A DNA stretch of 64,000 bases from JADKIH01 sp031385005 (GCA_031385005.1 JANNBB010000027.1:62001-126000), one strand, 5' to 3'; positions 8,597 through 19,466 are shown, counted from the first letter of the stretch. Notes: generated from the sequence alone by a model not told the origin. Numbers and translations are program-made.

Positions 8597-9898
8597 ATGG
8601 CTGAAATAGTAAGAATGCCCAAGATGAGTGATACGATGACAGAAGGTGTTGTCGCTAAATGGCATAAAAAAGTTGGTGATAGTATTAAATCCGGCGAATT
8701 GGTTGCTGAAATTGAGACTGATAAGGCAACCATGGAATTTGAATCTTATCAGGAAGGTGTTTTACTTTATAGAGGTGTAGAAGAAGGAAAGGCCGCACCT
8801 GTAGATGGAATACTCGCTATTTTAGGTAAAGCCGGAGAAGATTATAAAGCGCTGCTTGATCAGGAAATGGCAAAGCAAGCGGAAGTCGTTCCCGAAAAAA
8901 AGCCGGCAGAAAGTGTAGCTATAAATGCGAAAGGAGCTCCCGTTGCTGTTACTGAAGTCAAGGCAACAGCAGCCACATCAATGCCTGCTTCTTCGCCAAA
9001 GCCCATACAAGCAAAGCCATCGGCTGAGCCCATGCCGGCAGGAATGAAGGCCTCTCCACTTGCTCGTCGTCTGGCCGGTGAAAAAGGAATCGATCTCAGT
9101 AAAGTAACCGGTACCGGTGATTTCGGAAGAATCGTTAAACGTGATATCGATTGGTTTAAACCCGGAATGGTTGTAAACGGCAGCATGAGCAATGCTGTCA
9201 TGGAAGAAGGTTTCGATGAAGTCGAAGTCTCGCAAATGCGAAAGACTATTGCCCGCCGCCTGAGTGAAAGTAAATTTACCTCGCCTCATTTTTACCTGAC
9301 CGTTGAAATTGACATGGATAACGCCATCTCGGCCCGTGAAAGTATTATGGCCGTTACCGGTTCGAAAATTTCTTTCAACGATTTCGTCATCAAAGCCGCT
9401 GCAGGTGCTTTACGTCAGCATCCCAAAGTAAATTCTTCGTGGTTGGGTGACCGCATTCGTTACAACCACCACATTCATATTGGTGTTGCCGTAGCCGTCG
9501 AAGATGGTTTGCTGGTTCCTGTCATTCGTTTTGCCGAATCAAAAACATTGCGCGATATCAATACTGAGGTAAAGACGCTTGCTCAAAAAGCGAAAGACAA
9601 AAAATTACAGCCATCGGAATGGGAGGGAAGCACTTTCACCATTTCCAATTTGGGTATGTTTGGTATCGAAGAGTTTACTGCAATTATTAATCCGCCCGAT
9701 GCATGCATTCTTGCAATCGGAGGCATCGCACAAAAACCTGTCGTGAAAAACAATACCGTAGTTCCCGGAAATGTAATGAAAGTAACCATGAGCTGCGATC
9801 ACCGCGTCGTAGATGGCGCTACCGGAGCCGATTTCCTTCGCACGTTCAAAGGACTAATGGAAAATCCTGTTGTGCTTTTAGGTCAGTCTTCGATTTAA
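8597..9898 (+). CDS. pdhC: Pyruvate dehydrogenase E2 (dihydrolipoamide acetyltransferase)
   Basis: The 433-residue protein has the usual E2 layout. One lipoyl domain (1-75) carries the lipoylated K43 in ETDKATMEFES. An Ala/Pro-rich linker follows. The peripheral subunit-binding domain (about 150-187) reads SPLARRLAGEKGIDLSKV then GTGDFGRIVKRDI. The CoA acyltransferase catalytic domain (about 210-433) contains SCDHRVVDGATGADFL with the active-site His. It forms the core of the pyruvate dehydrogenase complex and transfers acetyl groups to CoA. The E1-alpha gene is at 3661. A strong terminator follows at 9961. Confidence 0.96.
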   Translation: MAEIVRMPKMSDTMTEGVVAKWHKKVGDSIKSGELVAEIETDKATMEFESYQEGVLLYRGVEEGKAAPVDGILAILGKAGEDYKALLDQEMAKQAEVVPEKKPAESVAINAKGAPVAVTEVKATAATSMPASSPKPIQAKPSAEPMPAGMKASPLARRLAGEKGIDLSKVTGTGDFGRIVKRDIDWFKPGMVVNGSMSNAVMEEGFDEVEVSQMRKTIARRLSESKFTSPHFYLTVEIDMDNAISARESIMAVTGSKISFNDFVIKAAAGALRQHPKVNSSWLGDRIRYNHHIHIGVAVAVEDGLLVPVIRFAESKTLRDINTEVKTLAQKAKDKKLQPSEWEGSTFTISNLGMFGIEEFTAIINPPDACILAIGGIAQKPVVKNNTVVPGNVMKVTMSCDHRVVDGATGADFLRTFKGLMENPVVLLGQSSI

Positions 9899-9960
9899 TA
9901 TTTTCTTTACTCCTTTTCTTTTCACATATAGAAAGTAATCGTCCAAATTTAATAGCATAA

Positions 9961-9989
9961 AAAAAGCCCCTCCGCAAAGAGGGGCTTTT
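9961..9989. terminator. Bidirectional intrinsic terminator
   Basis: AAAAGCCCCTC and GAGGGGCTTTT form a perfect 11-bp stem around a six-base loop (CGCAAA), with A and T runs on the two sides. It lies between the convergent E2 gene and the large minus-strand surface-protein gene and can serve both. Confidence 0.9.
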
Positions 9990-10008
9990 CAATTTTATTC
10001 TATCGGGG

Positions 10009-13000
10009 TTACTCGATAATCAACCTGTAAACAGAAACTGAATTCTCAGTTCGTATATGCAGGTTGTAAACTCCCTTTGCAAATTGAGAAACATTGAATG
10101 TTTTTGTATCCACATTTTCTGCTTCTTCATTCAGAATAATTTGTCCCTGAAGATTGGAAAGGACGAAAGATACTTTTTCACTCATCTTGTTTTTAAACGC
10201 TACAGTAAATGCATTGCGTGTAGGATTCGGATACAAATTGATATTGGCATTTGCCGAAACCGTTTCGATTCCGTTAATGATACTGACATTGATCGTATCA
10301 CATGCATTACATCCAAAGCTATCGGTTATACATACCGAGTAAAAATTTGAAGTCGTAACCGTGAGTGTTTGTCCGGTGCTATTGTCACTCCATGTATAAG
10401 AAGCGAAACCGCTTCCAGCATTAAGCACAAGCGAATCGGTAGCAGTCGTATCGTTACCAAGGTTGACAACAGGATTGTGAATGGTTGCCGTAATCGGTAC
10501 ACGAACCTGGCTGTTGCAATAATCGCCTGTTTGTATGTAGTAAGTCGTCGTAGTTGTCAGTCCGTTGATTACGTAATTGTCACCAATAAACAATAAGCTT
10601 CCACCTGAAGGAGCAGTATACCAATAAACAGAATCACTCGCAGAACCGATTAGTACAATGGTTCCAACTCCACAACGGCTTGCACCGATTGCTGCCGGAG
10701 GGTTTGGCGGCACTACTATCGTATCTACATTCACCAATGTATCATTCAATTGGTCAACATCATTCACATAATAGGTATAGGCCCTTAACGTAATAACCCC
10801 GCCTGCATTCATATTGATCATACCCATATTTATCAGCGTGTCCATTCCCGGTGTCAGCGTTGCCTGAATGGTATCAGCAAAATTTGCCGTAACCGCTCCG
10901 GAAACCTGAATTCTTACAGGTATGTCTGTCGCATTGTTGAAGCCAAGATTACTTACCTGTACGATTAATTGAATCGTGTCGTTTGCGCAATCCATATTGG
11001 AAGGGGAGGTAATCATCGTAACACCTACATCAAATGGAGAAATCACATCCACACAAACCGTATCAACATCCTGACATCCCGCACTATTTGTTACCGTAAC
11101 AGCATAACAACCGTCAGAATTTACCCAAATGGATGGAGTAGTTGCTCCTGTTGACCAAAGATAAGTGATGAATCCGCCACCTGCATTCAGTGAAATGGAA
11201 TCACCAAGATTGATTGTCGTATCGTTGCCCAAAGTAACGTTAGGCGTTGGTTGAACAACAACTGTTACAGCAACACGTGGTCCTTCACAACCTCCGTTAG
11301 CGGAAGCGTAAAAAGGTGTTGTTGAAGATACACTAGGAGTTGTGAACGAAGCTCCGGTACCTAATAATGTTCCACCTGTTGAAGCACTGTACCAGGCAAT
11401 GCTGTCAGGTGAGGTAGCTGTTAACACTCCACTTCCTGAACCGCAAATCGTATCATTCGTTCCTGTTGGAGCAGGAGACGGAGCAAAGTGTGTTATCGTT
11501 GCAAACAATGTATCATTGGCATGAACATCATCTACACTCAAAGAAGTGTAATTTTTGAAGTTGAATGTGCCTCCTGCTGATGTGTTGATTGTTGTCGCAA
11601 ATGTAATCGTATCGCTTGTTCCCGGTGCAATGGTCGCTGTATAGGTGTAATTCAAAGTAGTAGTAAGGGAACCTGTAATGCTTGAATGTAAATCGAAATT
11701 GGCTTCCGGAAATCCTCCGGTGTTGCTAACGATAACTGTTACCGTAGCCGCTGCGTTTCCACAAGTACTGTCTGTAGGACTTAGCATTCCTGTGATTCCG
11801 ACGTTTCTGGAAACAGATGCATATTCATCCGCTCCGATATCCGGTGTAAGTGTACTTCTTGTCTGTCCGTCAATATCTGTAGTGATGGCTGCAATTGGAG
11901 TTCCTCTGTCGTCCATGGCTATTGCCGTAACATGTAAGTCTGATGTAGTCGCGAAATTCGGATTCACCGCCAGTGAATTGGTGTCTCTTTGTGAGGCAGT
12001 CTTCCAGTTTGCAAGCGTAGCTTGATTAATTCCATTGTATTCCCCAACATTAGATCCTGTCGTGTACAGGTTATTATAGTTTGAACTCAAGATACCAAAT
12101 ACCGCTGAGTCAGAAACGACGTAAGCATATCCGCCACCGCTATTCGCTAAAATGTTGTTAACTACTTTTTTCCCGACTCCTGATCCGCGCATAAACAAAG
12201 CAGAGAAGGTATTGGTCGTTCCAGTCATCAAGATACTGTTGAAAATGATGTCCTGGTAATCGCCATTCACCACAGAGATTCCGGCTGAGTCATTGGAGTG
12301 GATAAAGTTATTGGCGATGATTCCATGAACTCCTGCCTGTGCTGTACAGTCAAGCAAAAAGATACCTGTTCCCGGCGTATCCAAGATCTGATTCCTGCGA
12401 ATGGAATGCGGACGTAAACTTCTGTCGAGGTAAATCGCCGAGTATCCTGTGTAAGTTGAATTTGTATTAAAGGTATTGTCTTCAATGATAGCATTTCCCT
12501 GATTACTCATCTGAATACCTTTGAAATACTGATTGATGAAGGTATTGTTGCGGATTACGGTGTATTGTTCAAGACTTAGTGAACTGTTTCCATTCATGTA
12601 AATACCAATCGATCCGTCTTTTAGTAAATTGTATGTAAAAGTATTTGACGAGTCGTTAGATGTTGTTCCACTTGTCGAATAAAGCAATGCTGCCAATGAA
12701 TTCGGAAGGGATGTAGGTGCACCCAATATTCTGCAATGTGTAATCGTATTGTGTGTTGCCGTATCCGTGAAAACAACAACGCGCGCATTGGCATTTATTC
12801 CCGAACGCTGAAGCGTTAGTCCGCGGAAAGTGAAATAATCAGCGCCATTCAGACTTATCAGATAGTTATCCGCTAATGTATCCAATGATGGTGAAGTCAA
12901 AATTACTGATGTACTGTCCCCGTTTTCTGATTGAAAGGTAATGGTGTTTGTAGCACTGGCACCGACAATTTGCGGAATATTAATTTTCACCGTGTCTGTG

Positions 13001-13524
13001 TCTGCACGCATGTTGAAAACAACCGCACCACAAACTCCGTTTGTTGTCAGTGCATTTACAGCAGCTGTAATGTTGGCATAATCCGGTAATGTACCTCCGA
13101 TTGTGTAAGTTCCTGTTAATTTAGAACTGACACTTACAATCGACGTGGTAGAGTCATTACTCTGATCCGAATCGGCTGATCCGTTTGGATTGGATGTCCA
13201 GGCAACAATTGTATCAGCAGAACTTACAAAGTTGAAAGTACCGATATCTACAGTATCTTCATTTCCGGCTGTGATATTCCCTGTAAAGCTGTAGGGTGTT
13301 TGAGCAACACCGTTAACCTTCCAGTTTACGGAAATAGTGCTGATAGTTATCGCACCATAGTTTTTAATGATTACCGAGACAGGACTAATGCCACGGCATA
13401 CAGGACTTGTTGGAACAGGAATGCCTGATACTCCTGCATCTCCTACCGCTGCCCATGCATTTCCTGATATCAGGAGAACAAAAAGGATCGACAAAAGTGT
13501 TCGATTTGTAAATGATTTTTTCAT
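10009..13524 (-). CDS. Large secreted beta-helix/Ig-like protein with T9SS sorting domain
   Basis: The 1171-residue protein has a signal peptide (1-25, ending GNAWA). A CARDB/Ig-like segment follows (to about 130). A right-handed parallel beta-helix region comes next (about 135-570), with NTITHCRILGAP, NTFTYNLLKDGSIGIYM and IRNNTFINQYFKG, and it ends in DIGADEYAS. Beyond it are further CARDB-like and Ig-like domains, two of which carry the AWYSASTGGTLLGTG-type pattern (Ig_7-like). Two short NLGNDTT modules end in LNAGxGFxxYxWS. The C terminus is a T9SS sorting domain (NINLYPNPTRNAFTVAF to FAKGVYNLHI). It is probably an adhesin or glycan-interacting surface protein; no catalytic site was recognised. 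It is the largest protein encoded in the window. Confidence 0.88.
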   Translation of the reverse strand: MKKSFTNRTLLSILFVLLISGNAWAAVGDAGVSGIPVPTSPVCRGISPVSVIIKNYGAITISTISVNWKVNGVAQTPYSFTGNITAGNEDTVDIGTFNFVSSADTIVAWTSNPNGSADSDQSNDSTTSIVSVSSKLTGTYTIGGTLPDYANITAAVNALTTNGVCGAVVFNMRADTDTVKINIPQIVGASATNTITFQSENGDSTSVILTSPSLDTLADNYLISLNGADYFTFRGLTLQRSGINANARVVVFTDTATHNTITHCRILGAPTSLPNSLAALLYSTSGTTSNDSSNTFTYNLLKDGSIGIYMNGNSSLSLEQYTVIRNNTFINQYFKGIQMSNQGNAIIEDNTFNTNSTYTGYSAIYLDRSLRPHSIRRNQILDTPGTGIFLLDCTAQAGVHGIIANNFIHSNDSAGISVVNGDYQDIIFNSILMTGTTNTFSALFMRGSGVGKKVVNNILANSGGGYAYVVSDSAVFGILSSNYNNLYTTGSNVGEYNGINQATLANWKTASQRDTNSLAVNPNFATTSDLHVTAIAMDDRGTPIAAITTDIDGQTRSTLTPDIGADEYASVSRNVGITGMLSPTDSTCGNAAATVTVIVSNTGGFPEANFDLHSSITGSLTTTLNYTYTATIAPGTSDTITFATTINTSAGGTFNFKNYTSLSVDDVHANDTLFATITHFAPSPAPTGTNDTICGSGSGVLTATSPDSIAWYSASTGGTLLGTGASFTTPSVSSTTPFYASANGGCEGPRVAVTVVVQPTPNVTLGNDTTINLGDSISLNAGGGFITYLWSTGATTPSIWVNSDGCYAVTVTNSAGCQDVDTVCVDVISPFDVGVTMITSPSNMDCANDTIQLIVQVSNLGFNNATDIPVRIQVSGAVTANFADTIQATLTPGMDTLINMGMINMNAGGVITLRAYTYYVNDVDQLNDTLVNVDTIVVPPNPPAAIGASRCGVGTIVLIGSASDSVYWYTAPSGGSLLFIGDNYVINGLTTTTTYYIQTGDYCNSQVRVPITATIHNPVVNLGNDTTATDSLVLNAGSGFASYTWSDNSTGQTLTVTTSNFYSVCITDSFGCNACDTINVSIINGIETVSANANINLYPNPTRNAFTVAFKNKMSEKVSFVLSNLQGQIILNEEAENVDTKTFNVSQFAKGVYNLHIRTENSVSVYRLIIE

Positions 13525-13791
13525 AGTAATATTTGGTTTTAGATTATAACTTTTTTCAATTAGGTAAAATTAGAAAAGCAGCAGCGAAATAGTTTTAAAT
13601 ACAGGTAAACTTTTCATTAATTGTATGTTGAAAACAATATGTTAATTTTTTGTAACTTTATTTCAAAAGGGTTTTTGAAATGCAGCTAAATCGGTCAGTA
13701 ATTAAATTTAATATGCTCCGGTTTTTGGATTATAGAATTGAATTCAGGTTTTTAAAATTGCAGTTATGCCTTTTTATCTTTTAAAACACAC

Positions 13792-14526
13792 TTAAGTCTG
13801 ATTTTCTCCCTTTTGCGATTCGTTTTCTTCATTTGATTTGTCAACGTAGTGGTAATTGATTCGATAATCATCTCCATCCGATCCGATTTCAGTATCAACA
13901 ATCCAATCCGCTGATTCTTCAGCGGCTGATGCCTCTAATTCTTCATCAATTTCCCATTGTGGTTTAACACGTTGTGGACCTTCCTTTCGGAAATATATTG
14001 CACTAAATATTCCGGCAACAGATCCAAATAGATGGGATTCCCAGGAAATACTCTGGTCAACGGGCAAAATGCCCCACACCATACTCCCATATAAAAAAGT
14101 GACAAGCAATGAAACTGCTAACAGTCGTGTATCCTTGCGAAGTAATCCGCTGAAAAATAAAAAACATACAAATCCATAAATTAACCCACTCGCACCAATA
14201 TGCGAACTGTCTCGTGCAGCCAACCATACCCAAAATCCAGTGAAGAGCCAAACCAGACTGATCACTCGTATTGCAATCTCTTTGTAGAAATAAAAAATAC
14301 CACTTCCAACTACCAGTAACGGTAAAGTGTTTGACAATAAATGGTCAATGCCCGAATGAATAAACGGGGAAAAGATGATTCCCGGTAATCCTTCTAGCGT
14401 TCTCGGAATTACTCCCAATTCTATAATCCGAACCTTGAATAATTCAGAAAGTCCTTCTATTGCCCATAAAATAGCCACAAAACATACAGGCCAAAAAATT
14501 GTTTTTAGTAAAACTGATTTTTTCAA
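13792..14526 (-). CDS. Rhomboid family intramembrane serine protease
   Basis: The 244-residue protein starts with TTG at 14526 and has about six hydrophobic segments in residues 5-180. It shows HSGIDHLLSNTLPL (N66), the nucleophile motif GASGLIYG (S113), and the catalytic His in SWESHLFG (H165). These are the Ser-His dyad residues of rhomboids, which cut substrates inside the membrane. The C-terminal tail of about 60 residues is cytoplasmic-like, acidic and of low complexity. The natural substrates are unknown. It stands alone on its strand, divergent from recG. Confidence 0.9.
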   Translation of the reverse strand: MKKSVLLKTIFWPVCFVAILWAIEGLSELFKVRIIELGVIPRTLEGLPGIIFSPFIHSGIDHLLSNTLPLLVVGSGIFYFYKEIAIRVISLVWLFTGFWVWLAARDSSHIGASGLIYGFVCFLFFSGLLRKDTRLLAVSLLVTFLYGSMVWGILPVDQSISWESHLFGSVAGIFSAIYFRKEGPQRVKPQWEIDEELEASAAEESADWIVDTEIGSDGDDYRINYHYVDKSNEENESQKGENQT

Positions 14527-14717
14527 CTTATTTATTTAAGCATTTTCAATGCTCTTAATTTTAATACAAGGTACTCAGAAGAATTCAATAAGTGATAGTT
14601 GATGTGTAAAATCAATACTGATTTATTTTGTAAAAAATCTACATATATTGATTTTTGTCTAACAGGTAATTTACAATCTTTGTGCTTTAATTAATTAAAC
14701 AACCAACTTTATCCAGC

Positions 14718-16823
14718 ATGTCGTCTCCTTATCTTGATAGCCCTATCGAATACCTGAAAGGTGTCGGGCCACAGCGTGGAGAACTTTTAAAAAAGGAGTT
14801 GGGTATTTTTACTTTTAATGATTTAATTGAACATTATCCTTTCCGGTATGTCGATCGTACTAAATTTTATACCGTTCGCGAAGCATCGGCAGACCTTCCA
14901 TACATTCAACTAAGAGGAAAAATTAAAAGTCTTGTCGTAAAAGGTGAGAAAAGGCGCAAACATCTCGCCGGACGTTTCGAAGATGCGACCGGAACCATCG
15001 AACTCAAATGGTTTCAAGGGTTGAAATGGTTGTCAAGCTCTCTACAGCTTAACGTCGAATACGTTTTATTCGGAAAGCCATCAGAGTTTAACGGTTTTGT
15101 CAATATCATACATCCGGAACTCGAGTTGGCTTCCGAAGCATCCGGACAAGTAGCATCTGCCATGCAACCTGTTTACAATACGACAGAAAAACTAAAGTTA
15201 AAAGGACTGGACAGCAAAGCAATTTTGCGATTACAAAAAGCGCTGATCGCCGGCCTGCCACCTGCATTACCTGAAACGTTGTCTGAAGAAATAATCAGCG
15301 GACTAAGATTATTCGGCAGAACAGATGCTTTTAAAAATATCCATTTTCCGGAAAGTCTCGAAAAACAAAAACTCGCCGAACTCCGACTCAAATTCGAAGA
15401 ACTTTTCTTTTTACAATTACGGCTTTTATTCATGAAGCTCCTTCGTATTGAGAAATTCAAAGGGTTTAATTTTGAAGTTGTCGGTGAGCCCTTCAACGAC
15501 TTTTATACTAATCACCTTCCTTTTCCGCTGACGAATGCACAAAAAAAAGTTATTCGTGAGATAAGAGCAGATATCGGTTCCGGAAAACAGATGAACCGTT
15601 TACTACAGGGTGATGTCGGCTCAGGTAAAACACTTGTCGCTTTAATGTGCATGCTAATTGCCATCGGCAATGGTTGTCAATCATGTATCATGGCTCCAAC
15701 AGAAATTCTTGCAAGGCAACATCTCGAAACAATTTCGTCTTTACTCGGGAAAATGAATATTCGTATCGCATTGCTTACGGGTTCTACCCGTGCCAAAGCC
15801 AAGCGGGAAATTCTTCAACAACTGGAGAACGGTGAAATTGATTTGCTTATCGGCACACATGCACTTATCGAAGATGCTGTTAAATTCAAAAAACTCGGAT
15901 TCGTTGTGATCGACGAACAACATCGCTTTGGTGTGGAACAACGAAGCCGGCTTTGGGCGAAAAGTAATATCGTTCCGCATGTCCTCGTCATGACAGCAAC
16001 ACCTATTCCACGTACTCTGGCCATGACATTATACGGCGATCTGGATATTTCCATTATCGACGAAATGCCTCCCGGAAGAAAACCGGTAAAGACGATTCAT
16101 CATTTCGAAAGCGATCGTCTCAAACTCTGGGGATCATTAAAAAAGGAAATTGCCCTGGGCCGACAGGTTTATATCGTTTATCCGCTCATAGAAGAATCTG
16201 AAAAAATCGACATGAATAATCTCATGGAAGGTTATGCTTCTATTTGCCGGGATTTCCCGAATCCGCAGTATCAGGTTAGTATCGTTCATGGAAAAATGAA
16301 AGCGGCAGATAAGGATTTCGAAATGCAGCGTTTTATAAAAAAAGAAACGCAGATTATGGTCGCAACTACTGTTATCGAAGTTGGAGTAAATGTTCCCAAT
16401 GCTTCTGTAATGGTTATTGAGAACGCCGAAAGATTTGGCTTATCGCAACTCCATCAATTACGCGGAAGAGTGGGACGAGGAGCCGATCAATCGTATTGTA
16501 TTCTGGTTTCTAAAACTAAAATGAGTAACGATGCCAGGCTACGGATAAAAACCATGTGCGAAACAAATGATGGTTTCAAAATTGCCGAAACCGATTTGCA
16601 GTTGCGTGGCCCCGGCGATGCGGAAGGGACGCGCCAAAGTGGAATGCTCGATTTAAAATTGTGCGACATTTCCAAGGATCAGCAAATCGTTCTTCTCGCC
16701 CGCGATACTGCCATGACTCTTTTGAAAGCCGATCCTAAATTGGAAGCTCAAAAAAACCAAAGCGTTCATAAAAAGTTAAAGGAAGTATTGAGTAAAAAAG
16801 GGGAGTGGGGACGCATTAGTTGA
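14718..16823 (+). CDS. recG: ATP-dependent DNA helicase RecG
   Basis: The 701-residue protein matches RecG in length and order. The N-terminal wedge/OB domain contains PIEYLKGVGPQRGELL and HYPFRYVDR. Helicase motif I is GDVGSGKT (298-305) and motif II is DEQH (399-402), followed by TATPIPRTLAM. Motif VI is HQLRGRVGRG, and the C terminus reads LQLRGPGDAEGTRQSG. RecG remodels stalled replication forks and Holliday junctions by branch migration. It is transcribed divergently from the rhomboid gene. Confidence 0.97.
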   Translation: MSSPYLDSPIEYLKGVGPQRGELLKKELGIFTFNDLIEHYPFRYVDRTKFYTVREASADLPYIQLRGKIKSLVVKGEKRRKHLAGRFEDATGTIELKWFQGLKWLSSSLQLNVEYVLFGKPSEFNGFVNIIHPELELASEASGQVASAMQPVYNTTEKLKLKGLDSKAILRLQKALIAGLPPALPETLSEEIISGLRLFGRTDAFKNIHFPESLEKQKLAELRLKFEELFFLQLRLLFMKLLRIEKFKGFNFEVVGEPFNDFYTNHLPFPLTNAQKKVIREIRADIGSGKQMNRLLQGDVGSGKTLVALMCMLIAIGNGCQSCIMAPTEILARQHLETISSLLGKMNIRIALLTGSTRAKAKREILQQLENGEIDLLIGTHALIEDAVKFKKLGFVVIDEQHRFGVEQRSRLWAKSNIVPHVLVMTATPIPRTLAMTLYGDLDISIIDEMPPGRKPVKTIHHFESDRLKLWGSLKKEIALGRQVYIVYPLIEESEKIDMNNLMEGYASICRDFPNPQYQVSIVHGKMKAADKDFEMQRFIKKETQIMVATTVIEVGVNVPNASVMVIENAERFGLSQLHQLRGRVGRGADQSYCILVSKTKMSNDARLRIKTMCETNDGFKIAETDLQLRGPGDAEGTRQSGMLDLKLCDISKDQQIVLLARDTAMTLLKADPKLEAQKNQSVHKKLKEVLSKKGEWGRIS

Positions 16824-16946
16824 TATCTGGCATTTCAGCTTTCGGATTATCGGCTATAATTTCACACCAATTGGATATTCTGCGAAATTTTCACTTTTTT
16901 TTCTTTTAATCGCTGCTTTAATCTTTCCCTCCAAGTACCCATTTGT

Positions 16947-16954
16947 TATATTTG
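16947..16954 (+). promoter_or_regulatory. Promoter -7 element (TATATTTG) of pheT
   Basis: TATATTTG ends six bases before the ATG at 16961, so the mRNA would have almost no leader. An in-frame TTG at 16943 lies upstream of the element and cannot be the start. No well-spaced TTG was identified for the -33 element. Confidence 0.55.
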
Positions 16955-16960
16955 CAGCCC

Positions 16961-19408
16961 ATGAAAATATCTTATAACTGGTTAAAAGAAATATATCCTA
17001 CCGATTTATCGGCGAATGAAATTTCCGTTCTCCTCACGGCCGGCGGACTCGAAGTTGAAAATGTAGAGGAATTTGAGTCTGTAAAAGGCGGTTTGAAAGG
17101 ACTCGTAATTGGTCAGGTAATAACTTGTATCAAACATCCCGATGCCGATAAACTCAGTCTCACTACTGTGGATACCGGAAGCGGTGAATATCAGCAAATC
17201 GTTTGCGGTGCTCCCAATGTAGCCGCCGGACAGAAAGTCGTGGTTGCATTGCCGGGGACAAAATTATTTCCGCTCACTGGCGAACCATTTTCCATTAAGC
17301 AATCTAAAATCCGTGGCCAGTTTTCAAATGGGATGATCTGTGCCGAAGATGAAATCGGTATAGGACTGTCACATGCAGGCATCATCGTTTTGCCGGAGGA
17401 TGCTGTCGTGGGCAGTTCCATTTCCGAATACTATCAAATTAAAAATGATTTTATTTTTGAAATCGGATTAACGCCTAACCGTGCAGATGCTGCTTCACAC
17501 ATCGGTGTCGCCCGAGATCTCGCTGCCATCGTGCGTGCGAAAAAACGAATCGAGACAGGAGCGGATGCTAAAAATGAATTGCTGATACCGCCTGTTGTCG
17601 ATCTCAAAAAGAAAGGTAATGTTGAGGTAAAAGTAACAGTGGAGGATACTGTTGCTTGTCCGCGTTATTCCGGAATTACTGTTTCCAATGTTGTTGTAGC
17701 TGAATCGCCTGCCTGGTTAAAGGACAGGTTGACTTCCATTGGCGTGCATCCGATTAACAACATTGTTGATATTACCAATTATGTATTACACGAATGCGGT
17801 CAACCATTGCATGCATTTGATGCAGATCAGATTGGCGGAAAAAATGTAATCGTTCGTATGGCAAAGGAGAAGGAAAAATTCACCACGCTCGATCTTGTTG
17901 AAAGGACTTTGAGCAGTGAAGATCTCATGATTTGTGATGCACAAACATCCATGTGTATTGCCGGTGTATTCGGAGGAGTGAATTCCGGTATTGGCGAAAA
18001 GACGAAAAATGTTTTCCTGGAAAGCGCTTATTTTAATCCGGCTTCTATTCGAAAAACAGGAAAAAGACATGGTTTAAAGACAGATGCTTCTTTTCGTTTT
18101 GAGCGTGGAACAGATCCCGAGCTCACTCTCTATGCCATGAAAAGAGCGGCATCAATGATGAGTGAAATTGCAGGCGGACAAATCGCTTCCGAAATAATTG
18201 ATATTTATCCTGCCAAAATTGCTCCGGCTGTTTTTGATTTTAATTACAGTTTTCTCGATCGCTTCGCAGGAGAGGTAATTGACAGAAAAGTAATCACTAC
18301 CATTCTTGAATCGTTATCGATAAAAATTCTGAAAGAGGAAAAAGAAGGACTCCGTCTCGAAGTTCCTGCTTTCAAAGTGGATGTTACAAGGCCGGTGGAT
18401 GTGGTAGAAGAAATTTTACGTATTTACGGATACGATAGAATTCCATTGGATGAGAAAATTTCGATGTCGATGCCTGCAGTAGTAGATTTCGATTCGGAAC
18501 AACTGTTGACAAAGACATTGTCGTTTTTAGCAGCCAATGGTTTTCATGAAATCGTTACCAACTCTCTTACGAAAAAAGAATACAATTCGATGCCGGGATG
18601 GGAGGAAAGCAATTCTGTTCATTTGCTGAATCCATTGAGTCAGGAACTTTCAGTCTTGCGTCAGGATATGCTTGCTACTTCTTTGGAAACCGTATTGTAC
18701 AATCAAAACAGAAAATCCGGCGATTTGCGACTTGTAGAATTTGGAAAATCATATGGCAAGTTGAATGGTAATTTTAAAGAAGGGAACAGACTGGCCATTA
18801 CTATTGCCGGAAATGTGCAGGAAGAATCGTGGAGAGGAAAGCAACAGCCCGTTGACTTTTTCATGTTGAAGTCATATGTGGAAAATATTCTCGCTCTTTG
18901 TGGAATAGAAAAATATGAAGTAACGGAGAGTGAACATCCACAATATGCTACGGCACTCACATTTTCCACAAATAAGAATTCGCTGGTCAATTTGGGTTTG
19001 GTTGACAAACGGATTCTAAAGAAATTCGATATTGCCGATGATGTTTTCTATGCGGAATTTGACTGGGACAAAGTAATAAAGGCAGCCAAAAAGAAGCCCA
19101 TGCATTACATAGAAGTTTCGAAATTTCCGTCTGTGAAGCGCGATCTTTCTATGTTGGTAGGTATTGAAATCAGCTACGGACAATTAGAAAAAATTGCCTT
19201 CAATGCAGAGAGAAAATTGCTAACGGAAATTCGCTTGTTTGATATTTATAAAGGAGATAAAATCGAAGCCGGTAAAAAATCCTGTGCGTTGAGTTTCATT
19301 CTACAAGATGATCAGCAAACGCTTACTGAGCAGCAGATCAATAAGGTAATGGATAAGTTGATGAATGCATTTGAAAAGGAAGCAGGGGCGATAATCAGGA
19401 AAAGTTAA
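16961..19408 (+). CDS. pheT: Phenylalanine--tRNA ligase beta subunit
   Basis: The 815-residue protein begins MKISYNWLKEIYP, the normal family start. Domains in order are a tRNA-binding EMAP-like domain (about 40-155, with HPDADKLSLTTVDTG and VCGAPNV), the B3/B4 editing domain (about 215-400, with NNIVDITNYVLHECGQPLHAFD), the B5 domain (about 410-480), the core synthetase-like domain, and a C-terminal FDX-ACB anticodon-binding domain (SKFPSVKRDLSM). With PheS, whose gene is not in this window, it charges tRNA-Phe. The start is set by the promoter element at 16947. Confidence 0.97.
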   Translation: MKISYNWLKEIYPTDLSANEISVLLTAGGLEVENVEEFESVKGGLKGLVIGQVITCIKHPDADKLSLTTVDTGSGEYQQIVCGAPNVAAGQKVVVALPGTKLFPLTGEPFSIKQSKIRGQFSNGMICAEDEIGIGLSHAGIIVLPEDAVVGSSISEYYQIKNDFIFEIGLTPNRADAASHIGVARDLAAIVRAKKRIETGADAKNELLIPPVVDLKKKGNVEVKVTVEDTVACPRYSGITVSNVVVAESPAWLKDRLTSIGVHPINNIVDITNYVLHECGQPLHAFDADQIGGKNVIVRMAKEKEKFTTLDLVERTLSSEDLMICDAQTSMCIAGVFGGVNSGIGEKTKNVFLESAYFNPASIRKTGKRHGLKTDASFRFERGTDPELTLYAMKRAASMMSEIAGGQIASEIIDIYPAKIAPAVFDFNYSFLDRFAGEVIDRKVITTILESLSIKILKEEKEGLRLEVPAFKVDVTRPVDVVEEILRIYGYDRIPLDEKISMSMPAVVDFDSEQLLTKTLSFLAANGFHEIVTNSLTKKEYNSMPGWEESNSVHLLNPLSQELSVLRQDMLATSLETVLYNQNRKSGDLRLVEFGKSYGKLNGNFKEGNRLAITIAGNVQEESWRGKQQPVDFFMLKSYVENILALCGIEKYEVTESEHPQYATALTFSTNKNSLVNLGLVDKRILKKFDIADDVFYAEFDWDKVIKAAKKKPMHYIEVSKFPSVKRDLSMLVGIEISYGQLEKIAFNAERKLLTEIRLFDIYKGDKIEAGKKSCALSFILQDDQQTLTEQQINKVMDKLMNAFEKEAGAIIRKS

Positions 19409-19466
19409 TTACACTTTGCATTTTCTTCGCTTGAATCTGACCGAAAATTTATAATTTGTTTATTAC